Origin: Falciphora oryzae
Lineage: Eukaryota; Ascomycota; Sordariomycetes; Magnaporthales; Magnaporthaceae
Length of the DNA: 64,000 nt
NCBI GenBank assembly: GCA_000733355.1
Contig: JNVV01000032.1
Coordinates: forward strand, 143,134-207,133
Direction: 5' to 3'
A model generated the notes under the pieces. That model saw nothing but the letters and a program-made list of their open reading frames with translations, searched no databases and was not told where the DNA came from. The translations under genes were made by a program, and so were the position numbers. Below, one piece after another: positions 1 to 11,090 of the stretch (positions within the stretch are counted from its first letter, which is position 1; the number at the start of each line of letters is the position of its first letter).

Positions 1-1
1 C

Positions 2-292
2 CAGAAGATCCACATCCTGGGCAGCGGCTACCAAAAGGAGCTGCTCGCCCAGGTCCCGCCCGAGAACCTGCCAAAGTCTCTCGGCGGCACCTGCGAGTGC
101 GCCGGCGGCTGCGAGCTGTCGGACGCCGGCCCGTGGAACGAGAAGGAGTGGGCCCGCCCTGCCAAGTGGGAGCTCAAGCACCAGGAGAAGCAGAAGGCGG
201 GCGGCGCCGCCGCCGCTCCGGCTCCCCCTGCCACGACTGAGGCTGCCCCTGACGCCGCGGCTGCCGATGCCACGGCGCCGGCCGCTACTTAG
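2..292 (+). CDS. SEC14: Sec14-type phosphatidylinositol/phosphatidylcholine transfer protein, C-terminal end (5' end outside window)
   Basis: This is the last 96 codons of a protein that begins before the window, so it is partial at the left edge. It opens with KIHILGSGY, followed by ENLPKSLGGTC and the Cys pair CECAGGCELSDAGPW. These are the hallmark end of the CRAL-TRIO lipid-binding fold of fungal Sec14, the transfer protein that couples phospholipid metabolism to Golgi secretion. After the fold comes a roughly 35-residue Ala/Pro-rich tail, common in filamentous fungi, ending at TAG 290-292. The next gene, MIS14, is convergent. The identification is firm because the motif run is specific to the family; nothing can be said about the start or introns upstream. 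Confidence 0.9.
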   Translation, partial: QKIHILGSGYQKELLAQVPPENLPKSLGGTCECAGGCELSDAGPWNEKEWARPAKWELKHQEKQKAGGAAAAPAPPATTEAAPDAAAADATAPAAT

Positions 293-924
293 GACCGGAA
301 GCGGTCTTCCATCGGGCGACGATACAAGGGACTCTCTTGCCCTGGCCGATATTTTGATTATTGTTCACTTTTCTTAGCATATGCTTTCTTCCCAATGTTG
401 CTTGTGCTAGATTCCGCTGGCATTTACACGGAGGTACTTTGGGGTGTAGCGCGAAGTATCGAATGCGGGTGGTGCTTTGGTGAATAGAATGCTTCTTGGT
501 CGATTTCTCGCCTGTCCGACGAAAGGGGTCAGTGGGAAACAAAACGTGAACAGGGGATGTTGGTTTGTTGTCTCTTGTTTGTTTTTGGTTATTCGACCTT
601 TCATGTCTCCAGCACCTATGTTTTCACTGCCACCAAGACACCCCTAGACAAACCTGTCCAAGCAAAACAAATAGATAGGTCCCTAGACTCTAGCGCCCAT
701 AAAATCATGCATAGAACTTTCCAAATAATCATTATCAATAAGAGGGTTCGTAAAAGAAAAGAAACAGACTGCTTCTGCGTCGGCTTCGTGCCATGCTTGG
801 TATCATGTCAGGCAAACGCAACCCCCATCCAACTATTGATTGTGGCAGTATAGCAAACCCAGGTTAACGCCCAAATAACGAAGCCAGCCAGTCAACACAT
901 CTTGCTGAAGTGCACTCTGGCAAC
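293..924. other. Convergent intergenic region, SEC14/MIS14
   Basis: These 632 bases hold the two 3' ends of converging genes. No credible coding frame, tRNA or repeat is seen. The short frames across it have no fungal protein character. Confidence 0.6.
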
Positions 925-1747
925 TCAGCGGCCGGCAATCACGTAGGTCCCCGCGGCTCTCGCCCTCTCCATGCGCGCCACGGTGGCAGGCATGTCCCTC
1001 TTGAGCTTCCCGAGCCCGTCGACGGCGGCGGCAAACGCCCGCTCCGCCTCGGCCGGCCTCTGCNNNNNNNNNNNNNNNNNNNNNNNNNNNNNNNNNNNNN
1101 NNNNGGGCGGCCTCGAGCGCGGCCTCGTCGGCGGCGACGCCCTGCCTCAGCGAGTCGCCCAGGCGGGATGCGGCGGCGGCGGGGACGCGGCGCTTGAGCG
1201 CGGCGATCTCGCGCAGCAGGTCCTCTTCTTCGCGGAGGAGGTCCGGGATGCAGTCGCGGAGGCGCGCGTCGAAGGGCTCGTACACGGCCTCTTCTTTTTC
1301 TTCTTCTAGCGGAGGAGGAGCGTTCTTGCCGCGGCGCTGTTTTTTGCTGTTCTTTTTCGCCGGCGGGGCGGGCAGGAGCGAGTCCGGGACGGGCAGGCCG
1401 TTGATGGAGATGTTTGGGGCGGCGAGGGTGAATGTATTTGCTATGTACTGTTTGTTGTATGTTTTGCCTCGTCAGCTTCTCGCCGTCTGTTTTTGTCACG
1501 CCGCTGGGCAAAACGGGGCGAGGAGGTCTGTGATTCGGAAGACAAGTGAAACGTCAAAAGAAAGCCGCACCTCGTTGACGAGCTCCTCGATGCGCACGCG
1601 CAGCTCGTCCTCCCCGGCGCCCTCGACGGGCGGGAATGCGGCGCCGATGCTCTCCTGGGCGGCGCGGCGGACGTTGCCGAGCAGGTAGGCAAAGTCCTCG
1701 GGCGACTGCAGCTCGACCTTGCGGTGGACCGAGGCTCCGCCGTCCAT
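925..1747 (-). CDS. MIS14: Kinetochore MIS12 complex subunit Mis14/Nsl1
   Basis: Two exons on the minus strand: 1747-1571 and 1447-925, with a 123-nt GT-AG intron (1570-1448). The start at 1747 gives MDGGASVHRKVELQSPEDFA, followed by an N-terminal helix containing ELRVRIEELVNE that runs straight into the splice. Exon 2 continues with YIANTFTLAAPNISINGLPV, a Lys-rich linker, then the coiled-coil part (EPFDARLRDCIPDLLREEED, ALKRRVP). It ends GTYVIAGR at TGA 927-925. This layout matches fungal Mis14/Nsl1 of the Mis12/MIND complex, which links inner kinetochore to Ndc80. A 41-N gap (1064-1104) lies in exon 2; the frames on its two sides agree only if the true gap length is 1 modulo 3. Identification is by recalled family sequence. 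Confidence 0.82.
1064..1104. other. Assembly gap (41 N) inside MIS14 exon 2
   Basis: Run of N in the coding sequence. The written length puts the Mis14 C-terminus out of frame, so 41 is an estimate rather than a measured size. Confidence 0.95.
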
Positions 1748-3325
1748 GGTGGGAGACTATATTCAATTAACTAGTGTCGTCTGGCTGTCTTTTTGTCGCG
1801 CTTCAGGGAGGCTGTTCTTGGTTTGGCATCTCCGTTCCGTCGGTCGGATCGTTGTTTTCGTCCCTCATTTTTTGTTTACTCCATACCCGCACAAGCCAAT
1901 TGGCGAAGCCGGGCGCACGAGCACACGCGGGCGCCGCCCGCCTGCCTCAGCCCCTCGATTCAGCCCCGTCCCCGTCCGTGCGCGCGTGGGTGCCACCTTC
2001 ATCACGGCGGCTTACCTAACCACCCCCTCCATTTCCATGCACCAAAAACGGGCGTGAGATGTGGGGAGTGACGACAGCGAGCACGCGCTGCGGCGGGGGC
2101 GTCTGCCGACGGGAGTGGTGGGGTTCGTGCGGGTGTGAGGAGCGACAAATCTTAGCAGCACGCACACAGTGCAGCTTGGCGCCCCCTAAAATGCCCGCTA
2201 AGCCTGTGTCGCTCGCGCCCACCGAATTACGCCTGAGGGGAGCGAGGCCGACGTCGGGCCAGCCGAATACCGAGGACAGCGCTAGGCTGTCAGCCCGGTC
2301 GTCAGGTAATCAAAAACATGCGGTATGGGATAGGTGGGTAGCACACATACATTTATTTACCAGAGGCCGCCCTCACGCCCGCCTGTCCCCGAGGCGACAG
2401 ATAACCGACTTGTGTGTGTTTGCGTCAAGCGCTGCTACTGCGGCGAACAGACAAAGGCGATACCTCAACCTGCCGAGCGTTGGAAATCGCTCGTGGAGAA
2501 TGTCGTACGACTACAATCATCTGCGGACGGGCGTGCATGCATAAGGAGACCGTGCCGAAGCCATGCCCTCGATAAAATAACATATATAGTAAGACCCTTA
2601 CGAGTCCAAGGCTGGTGCCAAATCTGCTTCCAGGGCTATGGACTAAATAGGCTTCAAGAAAAGAAGGGAAATATGATGAGTAGAGAGAACAAAAACAGAA
2701 CACGAGGTCAATCAAACTCCCCGCGAACAAAAAGCAAAGTGCAACGAGGTGAACGCCATCATCCAAAACCAGACTGCCAGCGAGGGCAGCAAGCCGTAAA
2801 ATACGTCCCATCAGAACGCCTTCCGGACTGTAAATGTAAACCCCGAAAAAGAAGAAAAAAAAAAATGAAAGAAACGCAAAAAGGGGCATCTTTGAACTCC
2901 CAAGCCCTGTCTTTTCTCTTATCCCTGTATGAGGACTCCTGCCGCGTGTGTTGGGGGATTCGTCCACTCGGATCCCAAGAAGTCCCTATCGCTTTCTGGG
3001 TGCGTTAGATGGTTGCTGCGGTCGTCCTCTTTGACCCCTCTGAGCTTTGGCAACACGTCACGGCGCCCAGGCGAAGGATGAAAAACAACATAAGACGAAA
3101 TAAAATCAAAAGAAAAAAACAACACATCAATATACCGAAACTCCAGTCGTGCCGGTCGAGGAAGAAGAGGAAAAAGAAACCCAGAAAAGAAAAAAAAAAA
3201 AGGTCGCCAAGATCTCGCGCGAGAATGATGGGTCTAGTAGTCGTAGTAAAAGGTATAGACACATGAACAACGCTGGTGCATCCACGTCAAATCGTCCCTT
3301 GTCGTCGTCGATTAGCGTTCGGCCG
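1748..3325. other. Intergenic region between MIS14 (minus) and the small conserved gene (minus)
   Basis: About 1.6 kb with the MIS14 promoter on the left and the downstream gene's 3' region on the right. Several frames of 70-220 codons cross it on both strands, but they are driven by A-rich and T-rich tracts (for example near 2850-2875 and 3180-3200) and look like random peptide. I see no supported gene. Confidence 0.55.
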
Positions 3326-3941
3326 TCACTGCGGGTAGATCTCGTTGATCTCCTCATCGCTGAGTCGGATCTCGTGGACGGGCTCGCGTCGCTGGTCGAG
3401 CGGGACGTAGTCGTAGTCGACGTAAGATGGCAGGAAGATCTCGGGGTTCCACGTGAAACCCTGGCTGGAGGCCGTGTATGAGATCTAGAGGGAAAAGCCA
3501 GTGGCGAGGTGTCAGTTTAGTGGCATTGTGAGGGGCGGCCAGAGGTCGTCTTGCGAGGGAGAGATGCTTACCAGCCTTGGAGGGCCCTCAGGCTCCCCGA
3601 TGTTGATGACGGTGCATTCCTCCTTAAGAATAGCCGAGCCTAGAGCCGGGGCCTGGTCAGTCATATCCTGGAAAGTGCTGTGATCCAGTGGCATGAGGCA
3701 AGGCTGCGAGCAAAGGACGCAAGATTGGGCACTCACTAAGAAGGCTGGGCCTCCGTGCATGGAATAGCTTCTGCTTCTGTGCCGACGAGGTTGGCGACGA
3801 CTGTGCCGATTGCGGGGTCATGGGCGAGCTGGAGTAAGACGACGACGACGACGAGGCCGTGGCTGCAGACTTGGAGCGGCTGTCTCGGCGGTCGGTGGGC
3901 CCGGCCGGAATGGCGATAGACTGGGTTGCGGTGGCCGACAT
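3326..3941 (-). CDS. Conserved small fungal protein of unknown function (143 aa)
   Basis: Three exons on the minus strand: 3941-3737, 3639-3572 and 3484-3326. The introns are 97 and 87 nt, with GTGAGT and GTAAGC donors and a CTGAC branch site before the first acceptor. They join to 144 codons including the stop. The first 60 residues are Ser/Thr/Ala-rich and low-complexity. The rest looks conserved: RRPSLLSSAILKEECTVINI, then SQGFTWNPEIFLPSYVDYDY, then the acidic end DEEINEIYPQ. No membrane segment, signal peptide or catalytic motif is visible. I recall similar small proteins from other Pezizomycotina but know no function for them. The long divergent promoter is shared with RPT3. Confidence 0.7.
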
Positions 3942-5311
3942 GGTGACGTTTCGCTGGAGTCACGGATCCACGGAAATGCGGACGCCGGAGTGTGGTGGAT
4001 TTGGGAAGCCAGAGAATGCGGACGAGGCGGCGACAAAGAGAAGCGTCGAAGCAGTGAAACAAAGAGAGTTGTGGTGGGAGAAAGAAGGAGGAACTCTGAC
4101 AGCGGAAATGCAGACCGCAAAGACGTGGTGGAACGATGGATGGGCTCCGCTAGAAGTGCCGATCGGTGAGGTCGGTGGCGTGAACAAACCGGGCCGTACG
4201 TACGATACTTGTTGCCGTAGGGTCGTGATGGAATTATTTCAAGAAAGCGGCCGGGCGTCGGGTGCTGGCGGGATAGATTGCGGGACGGCGGCGTCGTCTA
4301 GATAGGTTGTTGCAAAGGAGCCTAACCTGGGCCGTTTGCTTCCCAGCGAATGGTTTGATGAGGAGATAGCAGCAAGTGAATCACACGGCGGCCGGCGAGC
4401 GGAGATGGCACACAGTGCCGTTGGGAGCAGTCTCCACCGTGGCGCTTGCTGGGCGGGCCGCAAGGGTCCTTCGCCTGCAAGTCCCAACCTTGGGGGGTAC
4501 AGGGGGCTACCTCGGCGGACCACGCCCAAAGCCGGGGCTTGCCTGTGACCTATTTAAAACACTGTGCTGTGTTGAATGGGGCTGCCCGGCCGTTCTGGGT
4601 GGGGCTCCATGCACGATACAGCGCCGCCTGAACCAACAGTCTCTGCTGCCTGAGTTCCTGGCTGGCCTGGTATGTAATCAATATCGCCTGTCGCTCGCCC
4701 CGTTTTCCAGGCTGCCGCTGGCCAATGGAACTTCAATGGTGGGCGAGATGGGAACATCGAGCCTCGCTCTCAGCCTGACGGCAAGCTCCTGATTTTGTAG
4801 CTCTGAACTCGCCTGATCGTATGCTTCGCGAAAGAAGCTTTTAGGCGCTCTATACCAAGCTGCCCTGCATACTGTCCGCTTTCATTTTACCTTTGAAGGG
4901 CTTTTATCCGAGTTTTGTTTGGTTGTCATGGCCCGTCTGTTTACGAGCCACGGATCAGGACTGCGCTACACTAGCATTGTCACGTGACCTGGACATGCCA
5001 ACGATGGAGTGGATCCCTTTTCAGGCGTCCCAGGCTGACGAGCTCTGGGCTGCGTGCGAAGAACACGGGAAAGGCTCACTCACGACAACAATCCTACCGA
5101 TCACGACCCATCCGCATCTCATTCAAGCTCTGCCGAAGCGACATCGATCGAGATAATCTTTGCGCAGCCGCTCTCCAACCTAAGCCCGCAATCCAGCGCC
5201 GCCACGCCGCATTGTTAACCCGCCCGTCGTCGCTCGCTGGCCACCACTGCCCATCGCGACCTCAGCCTCCCCGCCTGCCTCCTCACGAGCAAACATCAGA
5301 CCTCGACCAAG
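3942..5311. other. Divergent promoter region, small unknown gene / RPT3
   Basis: About 1.4 kb between two divergently transcribed genes. The last 200 bases before RPT3 are pyrimidine-rich, as in many fungal 5' leaders. No yeast-type proteasome control element (GGTGGCAAA) was found. The frames in it have no family character. Confidence 0.55.
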
Positions 5312-6729
5312 ATGGGTGACGTCCTGGTAGAGAACCCCCTCAACAGTGTCCCGCCACACAGGAGACCCGTACCGTCGACGATCCCTAGTATCGAGAACTT
5401 CGAGGGCCTTCCCACCGATAGTGGCGATGACTACGCGACCTTGAAGAAGCTCCAGAGGCAGCTGGAGTACATCCAGCTGCAGGAGGAGTATATCAAGGAT
5501 GAGCAGAGGTTAGATTGGTCTCACCCAAGAATGCGATAGGTCCTCTAGGTATCTTTGGGAACGCGGGTGCTGACAGCGGACCAACACCAGGAGTCTGAAG
5601 CGGGAGCTTGTCCGGGCCCAGGAAGAGATCAAGCGCATCCAGAGCGTGCCTTTGGTCATCGGCCAGTTCATGGAAGCTATCGATCAGAAGTAAGTGTCTA
5701 GATCCAGAAGAGATTTTTGTCCAGGCCATTGACTGACATGGGTTCTTTCCACGCCTCAGCACCGGCATCGTCCAGTCGAGCACGGGGTCCAACTACGTCG
5801 TTAGGATCCTTTCGACCCTCGACCGCGAGCTCCTCAAGCCCTCGTCATCGGTTGCGCTCCACCGCCACTCCAACGCGCTGGTCGACATTCTTCCTCCCGA
5901 GGCGGACTCGTCCATCGCCATGCTGGGCACTGACGAGAAGCCCGACGTAACGTACGCCGACGTGGGTGGGCTTGACATGCAGAAGCAGGAGATCCGTGAA
6001 GCCGTCGAGCTTCCCCTCACCCACTTCGACCTTTACAAGCACATCGGTATCGACCCGCCCCGTGGTGTGCTGCTGTATGGCCCCCCCGGTACCGGCAAGA
6101 CCATGCTGGTCAAGGCTGTGGCCAACAGCACCACGGCCAACTTCATCCGTGTGGTCGGGTCCGAGTTCGTGCAAAAGTACCTGGGAGAGGGTCCTCGCAT
6201 GGTGCGCGACGTGTTCCGCATGGCTCGCGAAAACGCGCCGGCAATCATCTTCATCGATGAGATCGACGCTATCGCGACGAAGCGTTTCGACGCGCAGACC
6301 GGCGCAGACCGTGAGGTGCAGCGTATCCTGCTCGAGCTGCTCAACCAAATGGACGGTTTCGACCAGACAGCGAACGTCAAGGTGATCATGGCGACCAATC
6401 GCGCTGACACGCTGGATCCGGCTCTGCTCCGACCCGGCCGTTTGGACCGAAAGATCGAGTTCCCCAGCCTGCGCGACCGACGCGAGCGTCGCCTCATCTT
6501 CTCCACCATCGCAGGCAAGATGAGCCTCGCCCCTGAGGTCGACCTCGACAGCCTCATCGTCCGCAATGACCCGCTCTCAGGCGCCGTCATCGCCGCTATC
6601 ATGCAGGAGGCCGGCCTCCGCGCCGTCCGCAAGAACAGGTACAACATCATCCAGAGCGACCTCGAGGATGCCTACTCGAGCCAAGTCAAGTCAACGGGCG
6701 ACGAGAACAAGTTTGACTTCTACAAATAA
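5312..6729 (+). CDS. RPT3: 26S proteasome regulatory subunit Rpt3 (AAA ATPase)
   Basis: Three exons: 5312-5508, 5591-5689 and 5760-6729, joining to 421 aa, the usual size. The introns are 82 and 70 nt. The protein is one of six ATPases in the proteasome base ring that unfold ubiquitinated substrates. An N-terminal coiled coil ([20 protein letters not shown]) leads into the OB domain, then the AAA domain with Walker A GPPGTGKT (about residues 206-213), Walker [10 protein letters not shown] (about 261-269), the arginine-finger region [14 protein letters not shown], and a C-terminal HbYX-like end (DFYK). All catalytic motifs are intact. RPN3, from the proteasome lid, lies 31 kb away in the same window, probably by chance. 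Confidence 0.96.
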
Positions 6730-7329
6730 GCCAGTCGGTTGTTGTCTATCTGGGTTGGCGCTCATTCAAAAGCAGGAATTCAAGTTTGCTCGGGTACCAA
6801 ATTAGAGGAACAAGGCCCATTTTTTTGCTAGATGCTTTTCTTTCCGTTCGGGGCGTCCCAAATCCCTGGCATAACCTTGCGAGGGGCCGGCCGCGCAGCT
6901 CGCCGGGTTTGAATCGGGCGGTGGCTAAACTTTAATGAGAGTCTGTACTATATTCTTCTCACGCCGGTTCACCTTAACGGGGCCGCGGCTCCTCTGGGAT
7001 GCTACCACGTGGTGTACTTCTAGTGCCTATAACAGCGTCGAGGTTCTCGGACGGGTCTGTCTCCATGTCGTATGTCCTCTGTAACTCTGCCCCATGTGCC
7101 GTTCAAGTTGATGTGGCAGTACTACTCAACTAGAAAACTATAAGCCCGAGGTATAATGACAACGGTTTGGGAGCCTTGATAGTCGTCGGCGACGCTGGGC
7201 ATCCCTCCCAGCGACATCGACCGCATTACCAAACAGCAGGTATCAAGATACAGGTTGGGTTCATTATCATCATTAACTCCCTGATAGTCTATAAATGTCT
7301 ACTCTAGGACAGGACAATGCTCTTCCTCT
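6730..7329. other. Convergent intergenic region, RPT3/SLD2
   Basis: 600 bases between two stop codons. No coding frame, RNA gene or repeat is supported. Confidence 0.55.
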
Positions 7330-9242
7330 TCAGCGCCGCCGCCTGAATTTGCTGTTGAAGCCCGGCCCGCCCTTGGAGCCATTGTTGCGCAGCTTCAGCC
7401 TTTTGAAGTTCTGGTGCGCCGTCGCGCTGACCTTTCTGGGTGCGCGCTCAGCCTTCCCCTCCTTCTTGGCCTCATCCTTCTTCTTGGGCGCCGCAGCCGT
7501 CTTGCCGCTGCCCTTACCCTTCTTTGTCCGCGCTTTGCTCTTGCCACGGCCATCTTCGTCCTCAAAGTTTTCATCCTCATCATCAAACTCGAAATCGGAC
7601 CCCGACAGGCCCAGATCATCGTCATCGTGGTTGTCTCCCGGAGCTGAGTTCGGGGTGGCGGCAAGCTGCGTCTCCGAGACGACGTCGTCGCCGCTGTCCT
7701 CTTCGCCGTCGCCCGGTGCCTCCACTGGAGCGGCGGGCCTCCTGGTGCGGACGGGCCGCATGTTGACGCGGCGAGTCGTACGCTTCTGACCCTTCTTTTT
7801 GAACACGCGTAGCGGGTTTCCATTGCGGTCGAGCCCCGCGCCCTTGTCGTCGTCCGGGCTGTCGTACATCCCCTCGTCGTCGAACCCTCCAAGTAGACCC
7901 GTGGGGGGTTCTGTGCCGCCGGCCAGCTGGCTGTCCTCGACGACTTCCTCTTTCTTTTCTGCGGCGGATTTTGCGGCAGTCACATTATCGAGCGACGCCT
8001 TCTGTGACGCCGACTTCACTGACGGCTTGGGAGGCGGCCCGCCGCCCATCATCTCGGCCTCCACCTCACGTAGCGCCTCGAGATCCTCGTCGAGCTGCTC
8101 CTCCTCCATCTTTCGTAGGTTGGCCACAACGCTGCTGAGCCCGCGGATGAGGGGCTTGCGCGGCAGGCGGCTCGCAAACGGGCGGCGGCTGGATATGTCC
8201 AGGAGGTCGTCGGCGGTGCTGTCATCAGCCACGGGAACGCCGTTCTCGTCGACGCGCGTGGATGGCAGTCTTATTGCTGCGGACTCCGGGGGCAGCCGGC
8301 GGAGGAATTCTGGTGTCGTGAACTGCAGGTTCTCCTGGGCGGCTGATGACGACTTGGGTGTCTTGTTGACGTCGCCACGAGGTGCAGCGTTGGCGTCCCG
8401 CCTGTTGCCCAAAGGAGTGGTCATGAAGCTGTCAAGCATGTGACGCTTGGCAGACGATACGGGCGTGCGGCCCAGCCTGTTGCCGGCGCGGCCGTCTTCA
8501 TCGTCGTCTTCGCCATCTTCGTCCGCGACTATCAATGTCGCCGTCATACGTTTTTTTGGTGTCGTAGTGATGCTACCACGGCTCACAATGCCGCGTTTAC
8601 CGGTGCTCTTGGACGGTGTGGCAACGCGGCAAGCCTCAGGGGATGGGGCTATGAGGTCGAATAAGCCGAGGACACGACCGTCGCGCTGTGGCGTAGGGCC
8701 TATGGAGGTGGGGGCGGCGGGTGTGCCAAACAGCTTCCGGGCCGTAGATGGAGTGGCACTCGTCGGACCGGAGGAGAAGCGAGGATGTGAGGGTGTGATA
8801 AAGGATGGTACTGCTCCCGTCGTGCGGACCCCTTTGGATGGTGTCGCTTCAGCCCTGGAGCGCTTGGATGGTGTGATGGAGGCCAGGTAATCATCTTGAC
8901 GGTCGAGGGGCGATTTGCGCTTTCGAGGCGTCGGTTGCCGGCTCTTCTTTTTGGCGGCTTGCGGCGGTGGGGCGGCGACCTTGCCAGAGAGGGTGTCGCG
9001 TATCCTATGGTAGTCCTTGTACTTCTGGGCTGCGTATGGGCGGAAAGCGCGTGAGCCTCTGGAGCAAAAGAAAGGGGAAGTCCGCGTGTGTGTCTCTTAC
9101 CGATGTCTGGGTTCTGCTTGATGTCGTCTCGTGACGGCTTCTTCCCGTTGCTCGTCTTTGCGAATTTGCTCTCCCATATCTTGAGCTCGGCCCGAAGCTG
9201 CTGCGACTGCGATTCGTAGCTTGTTCTTTCCTCTTGATCCAT
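7330..9242 (-). CDS. SLD2: DNA replication regulator Sld2 (Drc1)
   Basis: Two exons on the minus strand: 9242-9101 and 9029-7330, with a 71-nt intron, joining to about 613 aa. Sld2 is the CDK substrate that, when phosphorylated, binds Dpb11/TopBP1 with Sld3 to start replication origins. The N-terminus has the conserved Sld2 helix (AELKIWESKFAKTSNGKKPS, then DDIKQNPDIA with YKDYHRIRD across the splice). The middle is rich in SP/TP sites (PTPRKRK, ITPSKR, ATPSTAR, TTPKKR), as expected for a CDK target. The C-terminus has acidic tracts and the basic end QNFKRLKLRNNGSKGGPGFN followed by Arg-rich residues. The gene shares a 540-bp divergent promoter with the RING gene. Confidence 0.88.
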
Positions 9243-9782
9243 TGCGAGTCTGATGCTGCGGCTTCAGATACCTCGCCCACTTAGTGTTCCAGGATTTGCA
9301 TGTATTGCGAGAGTTGAGCGTTGGGTACGAGTTATGTGGTTCTTCCTTGTGTGGTGGTGGTTGTGGTGGTGGTCAGGGGGGATCTACCACTCCAAGGGAG
9401 GGGCCGCTGGAACGCGACGGGACGCGTTGAATCGCGAAACGACACGCCCACCCCACCACGTCCCCACTGGACGCCATCTATGACAGGGGCAAGGACCCAG
9501 GATTCTGGGACACACAGGAAATAATTGCAGCCGGTTCAAAAGGAACATACCAGTAAAAGCATAGGTAGTTTAAACTAGCGCAGACTTGGTAGAATTTATT
9601 TTACAAACATCCTTTTTCCGGATCTATAGCATCCAAGATCAGCAGGAGCCCGTTTCGCCTCTAGCTTGGTCATCCATGTCGACCGCGGCTTCTCTAAACA
9701 CAGTCATTGATTCATCCTTCCAATCGAAGCCCACCCAGCCAACCCTTCCATCTCCCCCGCGCAAACCACCCACCATACATCT
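9243..9782. other. Divergent promoter region, SLD2 / RING gene
   Basis: 540 bases between two start codons, with a GT-rich tract near 9340-9375. No gene is supported. Confidence 0.55.
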
Positions 9783-11024
9783 TTGAACAACTTCATGGAG
9801 CCCGATGGGCCTGGAGGCGACCCCGAAGACCTACACAGCAAAGTACTGCGGGCTACGCTATCTGAAATCGCCTCACAACCGACTGCAACGCGAACGGCGA
9901 GCCACGGCGACGCCCCCGAGGAGAACGATGCCGCCGACTGTTGCGTCATCTGTCTCGATGTCGTGTCCGACCCCTGTGAGGCGAGGCCCTGCGGCCATCG
10001 CAACTTCGACTTCCTCTGCCTCGTCAACTGGCTGAACTACCGCCCATCCTGCCCGCTGTGCAAAGCCGAAGTTGCCCAGGTTCGGTATCAGTTCGAGGAC
10101 GCCGGCAGCGACCCCTCGCCGCCTCTTTACACCACATATAACGTTCCCCGCGGCCCAACCACGAAGACCAACCCAGTGCGCCAGCCTGCTCGCCCGCCTT
10201 TCCGCCATGGGCCCGCCAACGGACATTGGGCTTCCGGACCGCAGCCACGAGTCTCAACTCGGCGGCGCACGACGCGGCCAAGCGCCCCCGCTACCACAGC
10301 CAGAGAAACGGAAGAGGACCTAGCGCTGGAGCGTCGACGCCGGGTTTATCGGCTCAAGCTCTTCTCCCTCCATGTCGGCACGAACCGCATCACGCGGTAC
10401 ACGGATCTGACACCTCAAATGTTTGATTCGGACCCTGAACTGATCTCGCGCGCGCGCATGTGGATCCGCCGGGAGCTGCGCGTGTTTGGTTTCCTTTGCG
10501 CCCCGAACACCGAGAGGCCGGCGTTGGCCCCAGCTCCAGGCAGCAATAGTGCCCGCCGCAGCAGCAGCAACACTAGCAACGCCGAACGCTCAACTCGCCA
10601 ACTCAGCAACAACGCCGAATTCCTCCTCGAGTACATCGTTGCCATCCTGAGAACTGCGGACATTAATGGCAGTCGCGGCCAGGCCGAGGAGATGCTGCAG
10701 GAGTTCCTGGGCCAGGAGCATACCAGACTCTTCTTGCACGAGCTGAGAAGTTGGTTGCGTAGCCCTTACACAGCCCTTGAGAACTGGGACACCCACGTAC
10801 AATACGACGAAACCAAGTCGACCCCGGCGGCCGCCATCCGGCGTAGTTCGGTCGACGATCCCGCCGGTGGAGAGGAAAACGACCAGGAGCGTCGACCTGC
10901 CGCATACCCGGACCATTACTCCGGCCGTGGCTCCCGGACAAGCTCCAGAGATCGCTGGTCACCATATTCCACGCGCACGTCCCCACGTGTAGATGCAGCC
11001 AGACCAAGTAGACGAACGGCATGA
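9783..11024 (+). CDS. RING-finger protein, probable E3 ubiquitin ligase
   Basis: Intronless frame of 413 codons. Near residues 50-95 there is a C3HC4-type RING: CCVICLDVVSDPCEARPCGH, then a Cys in the FLCL segment and the final CPLC pair. This arrangement resembles the compact RINGs of Topors-like proteins. The remainder is Arg/Ser/Pro-rich with a helical middle (about residues 185-250, RLKLFSLHVGTNRITRYTDL) and a second helical part near 290-340. No membrane segment is seen. The start at 9783 is the first ATG; a second Met four codons later is equally possible. Ligase activity is inferred from the RING alone. The gene converges with the arrestin gene, leaving only 66 bases between stops. Confidence 0.8.
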   Translation: MNNFMEPDGPGGDPEDLHSKVLRATLSEIASQPTATRTASHGDAPEENDAADCCVICLDVVSDPCEARPCGHRNFDFLCLVNWLNYRPSCPLCKAEVAQVRYQFEDAGSDPSPPLYTTYNVPRGPTTKTNPVRQPARPPFRHGPANGHWASGPQPRVSTRRRTTRPSAPATTARETEEDLALERRRRVYRLKLFSLHVGTNRITRYTDLTPQMFDSDPELISRARMWIRRELRVFGFLCAPNTERPALAPAPGSNSARRSSSNTSNAERSTRQLSNNAEFLLEYIVAILRTADINGSRGQAEEMLQEFLGQEHTRLFLHELRSWLRSPYTALENWDTHVQYDETKSTPAAAIRRSSVDDPAGGEENDQERRPAAYPDHYSGRGSRTSSRDRWSPYSTRTSPRVDAARPSRRTA

Positions 11025-11090
11025 CTAGGCACGATTTCCACTGCGCTGGACTTCGATCGAACTATTTGGATAAATGTCGGGTTTATCAAA

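Noticed and set aside
2425..2967. 180-codon minus-strand frame with a Phe run
   Set aside because: The hydrophobic run comes from an A-rich tract on the other strand; no family pattern.
5180..5311. Proteasome-associated control element before RPT3 (and RPN3)
   Set aside because: No GGTGGCAAA in either promoter; a GGTGGCCAC near 37280 is not the motif.
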